A stretch of 56,308 nucleotides of DNA from Bacteroidales bacterium (GTDB lineage: Bacteria; Bacteroidota; Bacteroidia; Bacteroidales; GCA-2748055). The notes beneath the pieces were generated by a model. That model was not told where the DNA came from. It ran no database searches and was given only the letters and a program-made list of their open reading frames with translations. Every line of letters starts with the position of its first letter. The first letter of the stretch is position 1. Positions 7,864 to 16,335 of this stretch are shown here, piece by piece. The stretch lies in assembly GCA_021740585.1 (NCBI GenBank), contig JAIOZM010000019.1, positions 1 through 56,308 of the forward strand. The letters are read 5' to 3'. The translations under genes were made by a program, and so were the position numbers.

Positions 7864-9567
7864 ATGAAAAATTTAATTCTATTAATCAGTTCCCTGACAT
7901 TGCTCTTTGTTTTTCCGGCAAGCACAATGTCATCAGAGCACAATACAAGTGCGCAAGATTCAATTCATGTTTGGACAAGTGCAGATATGCTTTCGTTAAG
8001 CTCCATTCTGGCAGATGAGTATAATAAGAGCTACCCGGACGCTAAGATCATCGTTTCAGAAAGCTTACCTGCTGATATGGATCAAAAGATTAAAGGCTCT
8101 AAAAATATTGCATTGATAAGCAATGATAAACTATCAGCCAAAGTTTCCAACTCTTCCTGGAAACTGGCAGTAGGAAGAGATATAATTGTGCCAGTAATGA
8201 ACAGCACGAATCCATATCTTGATGAAATCTACAAAACAGGAATAAGTCCCGAAGATTTTGCAAATGCTTATAGCAGGAAGGAAAATAAAAACTGGGGTAG
8301 CTTGCTTAATAAAAACCTGTCTGTTCCACTAACATGCTATTGCCTTAATAATGAAGCCTTCAGATTGCATCTGGCAGACTTCCTTAAATCAGATCCAGTT
8401 TCTGTGCATGGAAATAGTGTTGAGAATGCTGAAGAGATGTTGACCCGGATAAAAAATGATAAATACGCTATTGGTTTCTGCAAGCTTGTAGATATCCTGA
8501 ATATTGAAAATAAGGAACTTAAAGAAGGTCTGAGTCTGATACCAATCGATTTCAATAACAACCAAATGGTTGATTATTTTGAAAATATTTATGCTAATTC
8601 AAGCGATTTTGAGAGGGGCATCTGGATTGGAAAGTATCCAAAAGCTCTATATAGCACTATTTACGCAGTTGCAGGTGAACAGCCTGCTGAGGAAGCAGAA
8701 CTTGCTTTTATCGAATGGCTCATTACTGATGGTCAGCAATTCCTCCTTTCTAATGGCTATTCAGAGCTTCTTTACAGCGAAAGACAAGGAAAAATTCAAA
8801 GTTTATATGCCAGCGAAATTCCAGTGGTTGATATTCAAAACAAACCTCTGCAATCGCTTAACATCCTATTTATAATGCTGATAATGCTTGCCTCGGCATC
8901 CTTGATATTTCTCGTGTTTTTATACATCAGAAACCTCATTTCCGGAATTAAAGAAGAGGAGGAAGTCATAACAGCCACTACTCCTAATTTCGGAGCCGGC
9001 TCGATAAACGTCCCGGGAGGATTGTTTTTTGACAAATCTCATACCTGGGCTTTTATGGAAAAGGATGGAAATGTGAGAATAGGAATAGACGATTTTCTAC
9101 AGCATGTTACCGGTCCGATTACAAAGATAAAAATGAAAAATCCGGGAGAAAGCATTAAAAAAGGAGAAACCTTCTTATCCCTCGTACAACATGGCAAGCA
9201 CCTGAATATTCAATCGCCCGTGTCTGGTGTAATTAGAGAAAACAATCTAAAATTAAACAGCAATTCGTCCATAATAAATTCAGATCCTTATTCAGAGGGT
9301 TGGGTTTATGTGATTGAATCAGCCAACTGGTTGAAAGAAATCAAAGCATTCCTTATGGGTGAAACATACAAAACATGGCTTAAGAATGAGTTTTCAAGAC
9401 TTAAGGATTTTTTATCCTCTGTAATTAAACCTGAGGATCAAAAACAGCTTCAATTTGTGATGCAGGATGGTGGAGAATTAAAAGACAGTCTTTTGGAAAT
9501 GTGCGGACCGGAAATCTGGGAGGAATTTCAAATTAGATTTATAAATCAGGAACAAAAGTTCAACTAA
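7864..9567 (+). CDS. PstS-like binding domain fused to a membrane anchor and a GcvH-like domain
   Basis: The 567-residue protein has a signal peptide (about 1-22) and then a periplasmic type-2 solute-binding-protein-like domain (about 33-318; IHVWTSADMLSLSSILADEY, YAIGFCKLVDI, YPKALYSTIYAV). One membrane segment follows (about 333-355). A cytoplasmic GcvH/biotinyl-lipoyl-like domain lies at about 385-490 (FFDKSHTWAFMEKDGNVRIGIDDFLQHVTGPI, then VQHGKHLNIQSPVSGVI). Lys445 is near, but one residue off, the spacing of the lipoyl lysine of GcvH. A C-terminal tail (about 500-560, with QDGGEL and EIWEEFQ) is shared with the protein at 11717. It is first behind the sigma-54-type promoter and 30 bases ahead of the ferredoxin gene. 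It probably senses or binds a periplasmic ligand for the electron-transfer complex; the ligand and any lipoylation are unknown. Confidence 0.75.
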   Translation: MKNLILLISSLTLLFVFPASTMSSEHNTSAQDSIHVWTSADMLSLSSILADEYNKSYPDAKIIVSESLPADMDQKIKGSKNIALISNDKLSAKVSNSSWKLAVGRDIIVPVMNSTNPYLDEIYKTGISPEDFANAYSRKENKNWGSLLNKNLSVPLTCYCLNNEAFRLHLADFLKSDPVSVHGNSVENAEEMLTRIKNDKYAIGFCKLVDILNIENKELKEGLSLIPIDFNNNQMVDYFENIYANSSDFERGIWIGKYPKALYSTIYAVAGEQPAEEAELAFIEWLITDGQQFLLSNGYSELLYSERQGKIQSLYASEIPVVDIQNKPLQSLNILFIMLIMLASASLIFLVFLYIRNLISGIKEEEEVITATTPNFGAGSINVPGGLFFDKSHTWAFMEKDGNVRIGIDDFLQHVTGPITKIKMKNPGESIKKGETFLSLVQHGKHLNIQSPVSGVIRENNLKLNSNSSIINSDPYSEGWVYVIESANWLKEIKAFLMGETYKTWLKNEFSRLKDFLSSVIKPEDQKQLQFVMQDGGELKDSLLEMCGPEIWEEFQIRFINQEQKFN

Positions 9568-9597
9568 TCTTTTACCAACTATATAATTCTACAAACA

Positions 9598-10473
9598 ATG
9601 AGTATAAATAGAAGAAACTTCTTCAAAGTAATTGGAGTAACCGGAGTATCACTCGGTTTGGGTAAAAAACTGAGTGCCAGCCCGGAAAAAGAAAATGAAA
9701 ATGAAATTGAATTCTACGGTATCCTTCACGACTCAACACGATGTATTGGATGTCAGGGTTGTGAATATGCCTGCGCTGAGTCGAATTCGTTACCCGAACC
9801 AGATCCCGAAGATATGCCTCTGGCCGGTGTGGTTAGAAAAACCAACGAAAACCGGCGATTGGTAATTAACGCCCGTGAAACAAGTCAGGGCGAGTTGTAT
9901 ATTAAAAATCAGTGCATGCATTGCAATCAACCGGCCTGCACCGCTGCCTGCCTTACTATGGCAATGTATAAAACCAAAGAAGGGCCGGTAATCTGGAGGG
10001 ACAACAAATGCATGGGCTGCCGGTATTGTATGGTATCATGTCCTTATGATGTGCCAAAATTTGAATACCACAGTTCGAATCCAAAGATCGTAAAATGCGA
10101 TATGTGCTACGACAGGGTTTTGGAAGGAAAACTTCCCGCCTGTGTCGAAAATTGTCCTGCAGAAGCTCTTACTTTCGGAACCAGAAGAGAGCTTATTGCT
10201 GAAGCACGCAGAAGAATAAACGACAATCCTGATCTGTATTACGATGGAATTTATGGGGAGCACGAGGCAGGTGGCACAGGAAATCTATATATTTCATCTG
10301 TTCCCTTCGAAGAATTAGGTTTAAATACAAATCTTCAAACCAAACCCTATCCTGAACTAACCAAAGGATTCCTCTATAGTGTGCCTTCGATATTTATTCT
10401 TTGGCCGGCTATTTTACTGGGAATGCATAAATCAACTAAGAAAAACCAAAATAAAGAAGAAGACAATGAGTAA
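9598..10473 (+). CDS. hybA-like: Tat-exported HybA-like protein with four [4Fe-4S] clusters
   Basis: The 291-residue protein opens with a twin-arginine signal (NRRNFFKVIG, residues 4-13). Four cysteine groups follow: C49-C52-C55-C59, C106-C109-C114-C118, C138-C141-C144-C148 and C167-C170-C182-C186. That is sixteen cysteines, enough for four cubane clusters as in HybA/DsrO/NrfC-type subunits. A hydrophobic C-terminal segment (about 261-276, IFILWPAILLGM) would anchor it to the membrane, as in HybA. It should pass electrons between a periplasmic partner and the NrfD/HybB-like protein encoded next, which overlaps it by eight bases. No hydrogenase or molybdopterin subunit is encoded nearby, so its electron partner is unknown. 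Confidence 0.85.
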   Translation: MSINRRNFFKVIGVTGVSLGLGKKLSASPEKENENEIEFYGILHDSTRCIGCQGCEYACAESNSLPEPDPEDMPLAGVVRKTNENRRLVINARETSQGELYIKNQCMHCNQPACTAACLTMAMYKTKEGPVIWRDNKCMGCRYCMVSCPYDVPKFEYHSSNPKIVKCDMCYDRVLEGKLPACVENCPAEALTFGTRRELIAEARRRINDNPDLYYDGIYGEHEAGGTGNLYISSVPFEELGLNTNLQTKPYPELTKGFLYSVPSIFILWPAILLGMHKSTKKNQNKEEDNE

Positions 10474-11692
10474 CACAGAAATTATTGTAGCAAAAGATAA
10501 TGATGGCGGTTCTGTATGGAAATTTCTTGTTTCCGAATTAAAACCCCGTGGAAAATACTTTACCCCATTCAATATTATCTCTGTACCGGTAATTATTCTT
10601 GGATTGGTATTAATAGTAATACGATTTGCCAAGGGAATAGGATCGGTCACAAATTTAACACAGGAAGTTCCCTGGGGATTGTGGATAGGATTTGATGTAG
10701 TAACGGGTGTCGCCTTCGCCGGTGGTGCCTACGTAATTACCTTTATGGTTTATATTTTGAATATTAAAAAATATCAATCCATTGTTAGGGTAACCGTATT
10801 AAATGGATTCCTGGCCTATGTTTTTTATGCCGGAGCCCTCCTCCTCGACCTTGGAAGACCCTGGAACGTGATAAATCCAATTATTGGAAACAGCTTTGGA
10901 GTAAGCTCGGTTCTTTTTCTTGTGGCATGGCACTTTCTGCTCTATATGATAGCTCAGCTTATTGAGTTTTCTCCCGCTATTGCTGAATGGATAGGAGCCA
11001 AAAGGGCAAGAAATATTCTTTCAGGAATGACAGTTGCAGCGGTAATTTTCGGTATTACCTTATCCACCCTTCACCAATCAGGTTTAGGAGCTCTTTTTTT
11101 AATGGCTAAAGAGAAAATACATCCTCTGTGGTATTCTGAATTTATCCCTATCCTGTTTTTTGTGTCGAGTATTTTTGCAGGTCTATCCATGGTTATTTTC
11201 GAAGGATCAATTAGTCAGAAAGTGTTCTCAGATCAGATAAGCAGTAAAAATCATAAAGAACATAATGGAATACTTTTAGGACTCTCAAAAATTTGCACCA
11301 TGACCATGTTCATATACTTTTTTCTGCAGTTACTTACATTTGTCCATGGCAAACACTGGGATCTGATAAATACACCAATGGGATATTGGTACCTTACTGA
11401 GATGCTGGGATTTGTACTGCTACCCATGGTACTTTTCTTCTATAGTTACAGGCAACAAAATACATTCCTGATAAAAGTTGCAGCCTTAATTACCATGCTT
11501 GGCATCATTGTTAATCGGCTGAATATAAGCATTATCGGATTCAGATGGGATGCTGCAGTACACTATGTTCCTTCATGGATGGAGATTGTAGTAACATTAA
11601 CAGTGCTTTTCATCGAAATGTGGATATTCAGATGGATAGTAAGACGATTACCCGTTCTGAGAGAATCGCCAGCCTGGGCAAAGAAACATTAA
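10466..11692 (+). CDS. hybB-like: NrfD/HybB-family membrane quinone-interacting subunit
   Basis: I place the start at the ATG at 10466 (408 residues, MSNTEIIVAKDNDGG). It overlaps the ferredoxin stop by eight bases, which fits coupled translation; the frame stays open further upstream but would reach into the ferredoxin gene. The product has about ten hydrophobic helices and family motifs: EVPWGLWIGFDVVTGVAFAGG, LLDLGRPWNVINP, LSTLHQSGLGALFLMA and FRWDAAVHYVPSWMEI. Members exchange electrons between a periplasmic ferredoxin subunit and the quinone pool, and closely resemble HybB/HmcC. The pairing with a HybA-like protein is classical, but the catalytic subunits are absent here. Confidence 0.87.
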   Translation: MSNTEIIVAKDNDGGSVWKFLVSELKPRGKYFTPFNIISVPVIILGLVLIVIRFAKGIGSVTNLTQEVPWGLWIGFDVVTGVAFAGGAYVITFMVYILNIKKYQSIVRVTVLNGFLAYVFYAGALLLDLGRPWNVINPIIGNSFGVSSVLFLVAWHFLLYMIAQLIEFSPAIAEWIGAKRARNILSGMTVAAVIFGITLSTLHQSGLGALFLMAKEKIHPLWYSEFIPILFFVSSIFAGLSMVIFEGSISQKVFSDQISSKNHKEHNGILLGLSKICTMTMFIYFFLQLLTFVHGKHWDLINTPMGYWYLTEMLGFVLLPMVLFFYSYRQQNTFLIKVAALITMLGIIVNRLNISIIGFRWDAAVHYVPSWMEIVVTLTVLFIEMWIFRWIVRRLPVLRESPAWAKKH

Positions 11693-11716
11693 TTCGCATA
11701 AATAAAACATACTAAA

Positions 11717-12436
11717 ATGGAAGGATTTACATACACGAATATTTTTGATACCAAGGGTATTGAATATTTAATAATAATAGCTTTTCTGATTCTGGTAGTC
11801 CCTTTTTGGAGATTACTAAACAAACCTCTAAAAATAAAAGTGAAAGCAGGTGAAGCATCAGGAGTTTTAAATGAAAGTATACTGCGCATACCTCAAGGTC
11901 TGTTTTACAGTAAAAATCACACCTGGGCTCATCTGGAAAAATCGGGTTACGCAAGGCTTGGTCTCGACGACCTTCTAATGCATATCACCGGTGGGGTTGA
12001 ATTAGGCAATCTTAAGAATCCCGACGATCGGGTAGAAAAAGGAGAATTAATTGCAGAATTAAGACAAAATGGAAAGCTGTTAAAAATTGTATCGCCATTA
12101 TCGGGTGAAATACAAAGCTTTAATACATTACTTGAAGATAATCCTGAGATACTGAATGAAGATCCCTACGGTAAAGGCTGGATTTGTAGCATCAAACCAG
12201 ATAAATGGCTTGCTGATACCAATTCCTGTCTTTTGGCTGAAGATGCCCTGGCCTGGGCAAAGTCGGAATTGACGAGGTTCAAGGATTTTGCTGCTATGTC
12301 GATGAAACAACTTGTGCCCGAAACCCCAATGGTAATTCTGCAGGAAGGGGGCGAATTGTCTGATAATCCGTTAATTGCCATGCCTGAAGAAATCTGGCGA
12401 AAATTCCAGAAGGAATTCCTTGACACTATCAGTTAA
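11717..12436 (+). CDS. Membrane-anchored GcvH-like protein
   Basis: The 239-residue protein has one membrane segment at about residues 17-37, then a cytoplasmic GcvH-like domain (about 57-155) that mirrors the one at 7864: FYSKNHTWAHLEKSGYARLGLDDLLMHITGG and QNGKLLKIVSPLSGEIQSF. Lys120 sits where Lys445 does in the paralogue, and both have GK-L-x-I-x-SP-x-SG. The C-terminal 70 residues (SELTRFKDF, QEGGELSDN, EIWRKFQKEFL) also match the paralogue and are not part of ordinary GcvH. It lies 24 bases after the NrfD-like gene and has no P-, T- or L-protein gene beside it, so glycine cleavage is unlikely. It may be a lipoyl or structural arm of the electron-transfer complex. Confidence 0.75.
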   Translation: MEGFTYTNIFDTKGIEYLIIIAFLILVVPFWRLLNKPLKIKVKAGEASGVLNESILRIPQGLFYSKNHTWAHLEKSGYARLGLDDLLMHITGGVELGNLKNPDDRVEKGELIAELRQNGKLLKIVSPLSGEIQSFNTLLEDNPEILNEDPYGKGWICSIKPDKWLADTNSCLLAEDALAWAKSELTRFKDFAAMSMKQLVPETPMVILQEGGELSDNPLIAMPEEIWRKFQKEFLDTIS

Positions 12437-12544
12437 AAAAATTCAAAAAAATATAAGCTCTAATTGTGTTGAGTAAGTGCTTTTTTGTAATTTGCACTGT
12501 TATTTCCATAACAATATAGAAAGCACAATATATAATCTGCGTAG

Positions 12545-12575
12545 AAGGGGGATGCTGTATTAAGGAGCCCCCCTT
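12545..12575 (+). terminator. GC-rich stem-loop between the electron-transfer genes and the sensor kinase
   Basis: AAGGGGG (12545-12551) pairs perfectly with CCCCCTT (12569-12575) around a 17-base loop. It follows the GcvH-like stop by 109 bases and precedes the kinase ATG by 52 bases. No U run follows it, so it may be an attenuating or stabilising hairpin rather than a classical terminator. A possible promoter, TTG-N16-TAATTTG, lies just upstream at about 12470-12495. Confidence 0.4.
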
Positions 12576-12627
12576 ATACATTTAATTGCATAGTTTGATT
12601 CATAACCATTACTAATTCGATCTGAAG

Positions 12628-14307
12628 ATGCCTGGACGTATAATTAGATTTTTTAAAAGCTGTTTTGAAAATGAAAAAATAGCCAAATATACAAGATTCC
12701 GGTCTTCAATTTATGGACGTGTCGTTTTCATTATAACAGTATCATTAATCGTCCTGTTTATTCTTTTTAATATTGTTTTCCGCTCTGTTTATGTGAACTT
12801 TTTCAATACATCTATCCGGCAAAATGGAGAAAACATCAGTTCCATTGTAGAAGGAGCATTATACTATTCCATGCTCGAGAACGACAAGGCTATGTTGCAG
12901 AGAACTCTCGACATTATTAGCACTATGTCGGGGATTGATGAGGTTAATATGTATGATCACGACGACAGGCTTGCCTATACTTCTGTTTCCGATGTACAGG
13001 AAAATAAGGGGAATCCAAACTGTAAAAATTGCCATAATAATCTGGACTCCCTTTTCTCTGATAAAGAAAAAGCCTACCGGATAGTTGGCGAATCTCCCGA
13101 ATGTAAAAGTACCCACAACGGCGATAATGAACGTCACTTACTCATCAGGAAGCCAATATTAAATGAAAAGTCCTGCTCAACGGCTGCCTGTCATGCCCAC
13201 AGCGAAAGTGATGAGATACTCGGGTCGCTGATTATAAAACTACCATTAGAGGACCTTGATACTTTTGTAGATGAGTCATCGACCAATTTTCTTCTGCTGG
13301 TCACCATAATCACCGGCTTGCTGGTTACATTCCTGATACTTTTTACCCGAAAAAAAATTAAGGATCCGCTCAACTCAATTATTGAAGCAAGTGAAGCGGT
13401 TTCGAAAGGAGATAACAGCATAAGACTTGAAATTAAACCTAATTTACTCGAAGATTTAAGCAAAGTATCCCTTGCCTTTAATAATATGCTCGATAATATT
13501 GATTCCAGCACCAGGGAGCTGCATAACTGGTCGCACCAGCTGGAATATAAGGTGCAAAAGAAAACAGAAGAATTATCTGAAGCACAGAATGAGCTGATAC
13601 ATGTGGAGAGGATAGCCTCTTTGGGGAAACTTTCTTCATCAGTGGCACATGAAATAAACAATCCTTTATCGGGAATTTTAATTTATGCTAAACTAATATC
13701 TAAACACCTTGATAGTCCTGAATTTTATCACTCGAAAAAGGAATCTATACTCAAGCATTTGAAATATATTGAGACTGAAACAAAGCGTTGTGGCGATATT
13801 GTGAAAGGACTGCTGGATTTTTCCCGAAAGGACCAGGATGATTTTGAGATAAACCATCTTCATGATATTTTAAAGGCAAGTTATGCATTAATGACTCATT
13901 CCATAAAAATAAAGGAGATACACTTTATTACTGATTTTAATGCCAAAGAGGATCAGATATTTTGCAGTCCAAACCAATTGAAACAGGCATGTATTGCCAT
14001 GATTGTTAATGCTTCGGAAGCCATTACCGGGCAGGGTGAAATTATTATCAGAACAAGTAATCCTGATGATTCCAATATCAGGTTTGAAATAAAAGATAAT
14101 GGAAGCGGAATAGCCCCCGGTGATCTAAGTCATATTTTCGAGCCATTTTTCTCAACCAAACGGGATGCAAGTGGTATAGGCCTCGGACTTTCAATTGTTC
14201 ACGGCATAATTAAAAATCATAAAGGACGTATTGAGGTTGACTCAGAATTAGGATCCGGAACAAATATTATAATAACACTTCCTCTGGAAGGAAATAAAGA
14301 AGCATAA
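12628..14307 (+). CDS. Membrane sensor histidine kinase with periplasmic c-type heme motifs
   Basis: The 559-residue kinase has membrane helices at about 31-52 and 220-240, so about 165 residues between them face the periplasm. This sensor domain contains C132-K-N-C135-H136, a perfect CXXCH heme c site, and C183-STAA-C188-H189, a CX4CH variant seen in some multiheme cytochromes, followed by H191. A lone C159 with H163 lies between them. A HAMP segment (about 241-292), a coiled coil, HisKA (phospho-acceptor H341 in SVAHEINNPLSG) and an HATPase domain (NASEAITG, DNGSGI, FEPFFSTK, GIGLGLSI) complete it. It probably reads periplasmic redox state or a gas through heme and phosphorylates the regulator one base downstream. 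Confidence 0.85.
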   Translation: MPGRIIRFFKSCFENEKIAKYTRFRSSIYGRVVFIITVSLIVLFILFNIVFRSVYVNFFNTSIRQNGENISSIVEGALYYSMLENDKAMLQRTLDIISTMSGIDEVNMYDHDDRLAYTSVSDVQENKGNPNCKNCHNNLDSLFSDKEKAYRIVGESPECKSTHNGDNERHLLIRKPILNEKSCSTAACHAHSESDEILGSLIIKLPLEDLDTFVDESSTNFLLLVTIITGLLVTFLILFTRKKIKDPLNSIIEASEAVSKGDNSIRLEIKPNLLEDLSKVSLAFNNMLDNIDSSTRELHNWSHQLEYKVQKKTEELSEAQNELIHVERIASLGKLSSSVAHEINNPLSGILIYAKLISKHLDSPEFYHSKKESILKHLKYIETETKRCGDIVKGLLDFSRKDQDDFEINHLHDILKASYALMTHSIKIKEIHFITDFNAKEDQIFCSPNQLKQACIAMIVNASEAITGQGEIIIRTSNPDDSNIRFEIKDNGSGIAPGDLSHIFEPFFSTKRDASGIGLGLSIVHGIIKNHKGRIEVDSELGSGTNIIITLPLEGNKEA

Positions 14308-14308
14308 A

Positions 14309-15649
14309 ATGGGAGAAAAAATTTCAATATTGATCGTTGACGATGAAGAATCGGTAAGAGATTCTTTGTACAACTGGTTTATTGATGACGGATATATTGT
14401 TGAATGTGCAGAAAATGCCAAGAAAGCATTAACGATGCTGGAAGCCAGAAATTTTGATATTATCCTCTCTGATTTTAAGATGCCCGGAATGGATGGAATG
14501 GAGTTTCACCGTCGCGTAAAAACATTCGTCAAAGAACCCATCTTCATCATCATGACTGCCTTTGCATCGGTTGATTCAGCAGTGCAGGCATTGAAAAATG
14601 GCGCATTCGACTACATCACCAAACCTTTTGATCCTGATGATTTATCACACCTGATTAGAAATGCAGCCATGCAAGTGGCTCTGAAAAATGAAAATGAAAA
14701 CCTCAAGATCAAAATATCGACCCTCGTAGATGTGGAAGATCTTATTGGGGAGAGTGAAGCTCTTAAAAAGGTATTAAAGGAAGTTGAAAGTGTGGCTCAA
14801 TCGAATTCATCTGTAATAATTACCGGTGAAAGCGGCACGGGTAAAGAATTAATTGCCAGAGCTATCCATTCGAATTCCCCAAGAAAGTTTTTTCCCATGA
14901 TTAGCGTTCATTGCGGAGCCTTATCGGAAAGCCTGCTTGAAAGCGAACTTTTTGGACACGAAAAAGGAGCCTTTACAGGAGCCAGCTTCAACCGAAAGGG
15001 TCGCTTTGAAATGGCCGATGGCGGTACCATATTCCTCGACGAAATTGCCACTATCTCTCCCAAAATGCAGGTGGAATTATTAAGGGTGCTGGAATCTAAA
15101 ACCTTTGTGCGAGTGGGTGGAAATAAGGAAATAAGCTCCGACTTCAGAGTAATTTGTGCCACCAACCGGGAACTGAAAAGTATGGTTGAAAAAGGAACCT
15201 TTCGCGAAGATTTATTCTACAGGCTGAATGTGGTGAATATTAAAGTCCCTCCCCTCCGGGAAAGAGTTGAAGATATTCCCCTGCTTGCCAATTATTTTAT
15301 TAAAAAATACTGCGCTTCAATGAGCAGGGATCTGATTTCGATAGAGCCGGCAGCATTGCAGCATCTGGAAAAATTAGAGTTTCCCGGCAATGTTCGTGAA
15401 CTCGAAAATATGATAGAACGTGCCATAGTAATAGGTAGCGGAAAAGTAATAAAGCTTAAAGATCTGCCCATGGGCAAGGAAGCCATAAGCAGTTCCATCG
15501 AAAGTCTGGATGAATTGAAGAAAAAACATATTGGCATGATTCTGAATAAATACAATTGGAATATTTCGCGCGCAGCCAAAGCATTAAATATCGACAGGGC
15601 TACACTTTATGCCAAGATTAAGAAATTTGATTTGAAAGTTGAGAAATAA
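14309..15649 (+). CDS. NtrC-family sigma-54-dependent response regulator
   Basis: The 446-residue protein has a receiver domain (about 1-120, acidic pair D11-D12, phospho-acceptor D55 in ILSDFKMPGMDG, K in YITKPFDP) and an AAA+ domain with Walker A GESGTGKE (about residue 173) and the sigma-54 contact loop GAFTGA. A Fis-type helix-turn-helix closes it (NISRAAKALNIDRATLYAKIKKF). The GAFTGA loop shows that it activates RpoN promoters. It starts one base after the kinase stop, so the two form a cognate pair. The three 19-bp palindromes and the -24/-12 promoter upstream of 7864 are its most likely target. Confidence 0.93.
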   Translation: MGEKISILIVDDEESVRDSLYNWFIDDGYIVECAENAKKALTMLEARNFDIILSDFKMPGMDGMEFHRRVKTFVKEPIFIIMTAFASVDSAVQALKNGAFDYITKPFDPDDLSHLIRNAAMQVALKNENENLKIKISTLVDVEDLIGESEALKKVLKEVESVAQSNSSVIITGESGTGKELIARAIHSNSPRKFFPMISVHCGALSESLLESELFGHEKGAFTGASFNRKGRFEMADGGTIFLDEIATISPKMQVELLRVLESKTFVRVGGNKEISSDFRVICATNRELKSMVEKGTFREDLFYRLNVVNIKVPPLRERVEDIPLLANYFIKKYCASMSRDLISIEPAALQHLEKLEFPGNVRELENMIERAIVIGSGKVIKLKDLPMGKEAISSSIESLDELKKKHIGMILNKYNWNISRAAKALNIDRATLYAKIKKFDLKVEK

Positions 15650-15722
15650 AAATCCTAAATTTCAAATCTAATCGCAAAAAACACATAATAATTAAAGCCA
15701 ACCATTTTTAGAAGACAGATAA

Positions 15723-16295
15723 TTGAATGAGAATAGTATTATATTAATTTCATGCGGTCATTTTGAAAAACATTGTATGGATATTATAATGGCTGACATC
15801 AGAAAGGAATTTCAATTCCCGGTACTTTTCAAGGAATGTTCAATTGATCTTTCTAACTTCTATGATCCTGGTCGAAGACAATATAACGCCAACGAATTAT
15901 TAGGAAAAGTAGCCGAATTGTCGTCTCCAAACGCCCTGAAAACCATAGGCTTGTTTAAAGTTGATCTCTTTATTCCCATTCTTACCTATATTTTCGGACA
16001 GGCCTTTTTAAACGGTAATACCGGAATTGTTTCGCTCTACCGGCTCCGAAATGAGCACTACGGCCTTGAGAAGGATGAAAAACTCCAGCTCGAACGATTC
16101 AAAAAAGTAATTATTCATGAGCTTGGGCATTCTTTCGGATTAACCCATTGTCATAATCCGGTCTGTATAATGCGCTCCAGCACCTATGTTGAAGATATTG
16201 ATCAGAAAGACCATCATTTCTGTCACACCTGTAAAAGTCTGCTCGATGAAAAGCGGAGAGAGTTAATCGGGAGCAATAAACACAAGCGTCTGTAA
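15723..16295 (+). CDS. amzA: Archaemetzincin-type zinc metalloprotease (TTG start)
   Basis: The 190-residue protein contains the archaemetzincin signature. The active site is H132-E133-L-G-H136-S-F-G-L-T-H142-C143, then C148, the Met-turn M150, and C167-H-T-C170, which form the extra four-cysteine zinc site. An in-frame TAA sits directly before TTG at 15723 and the next in-frame ATG is at residue 19-20, inside the fold, so TTG is the start. The protein has no signal peptide and is probably cytoplasmic. It follows the sigma-54 activator by 73 bases on the same strand; whether it belongs to that operon is unclear. Archaemetzincins have no settled physiological substrate in bacteria. Confidence 0.88.
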   Translation: MNENSIILISCGHFEKHCMDIIMADIRKEFQFPVLFKECSIDLSNFYDPGRRQYNANELLGKVAELSSPNALKTIGLFKVDLFIPILTYIFGQAFLNGNTGIVSLYRLRNEHYGLEKDEKLQLERFKKVIIHELGHSFGLTHCHNPVCIMRSSTYVEDIDQKDHHFCHTCKSLLDEKRRELIGSNKHKRL

Positions 16296-16335
16296 TTAAA
16301 TTACTTACGCGAATAATCGGTCAGATAAAAATAGG

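Noticed and set aside
10379..10465. Upstream extension of the NrfD-like gene
   Set aside because: The extension would overlap the ferredoxin gene by 95 bases and add a non-hydrophobic, basic leader; the ATG at 10466 gives the normal family start.
9598..11692. Complete [NiFe] hydrogenase
   Set aside because: Only HybA- and HybB-like subunits are present; there is no large or small catalytic subunit or maturation gene in the window.
11717..12436. True glycine-cleavage H protein
   Set aside because: It has a membrane anchor and an extra tail, the lysine spacing is off by one, and no gcvT, gcvP or lipoate genes lie nearby.
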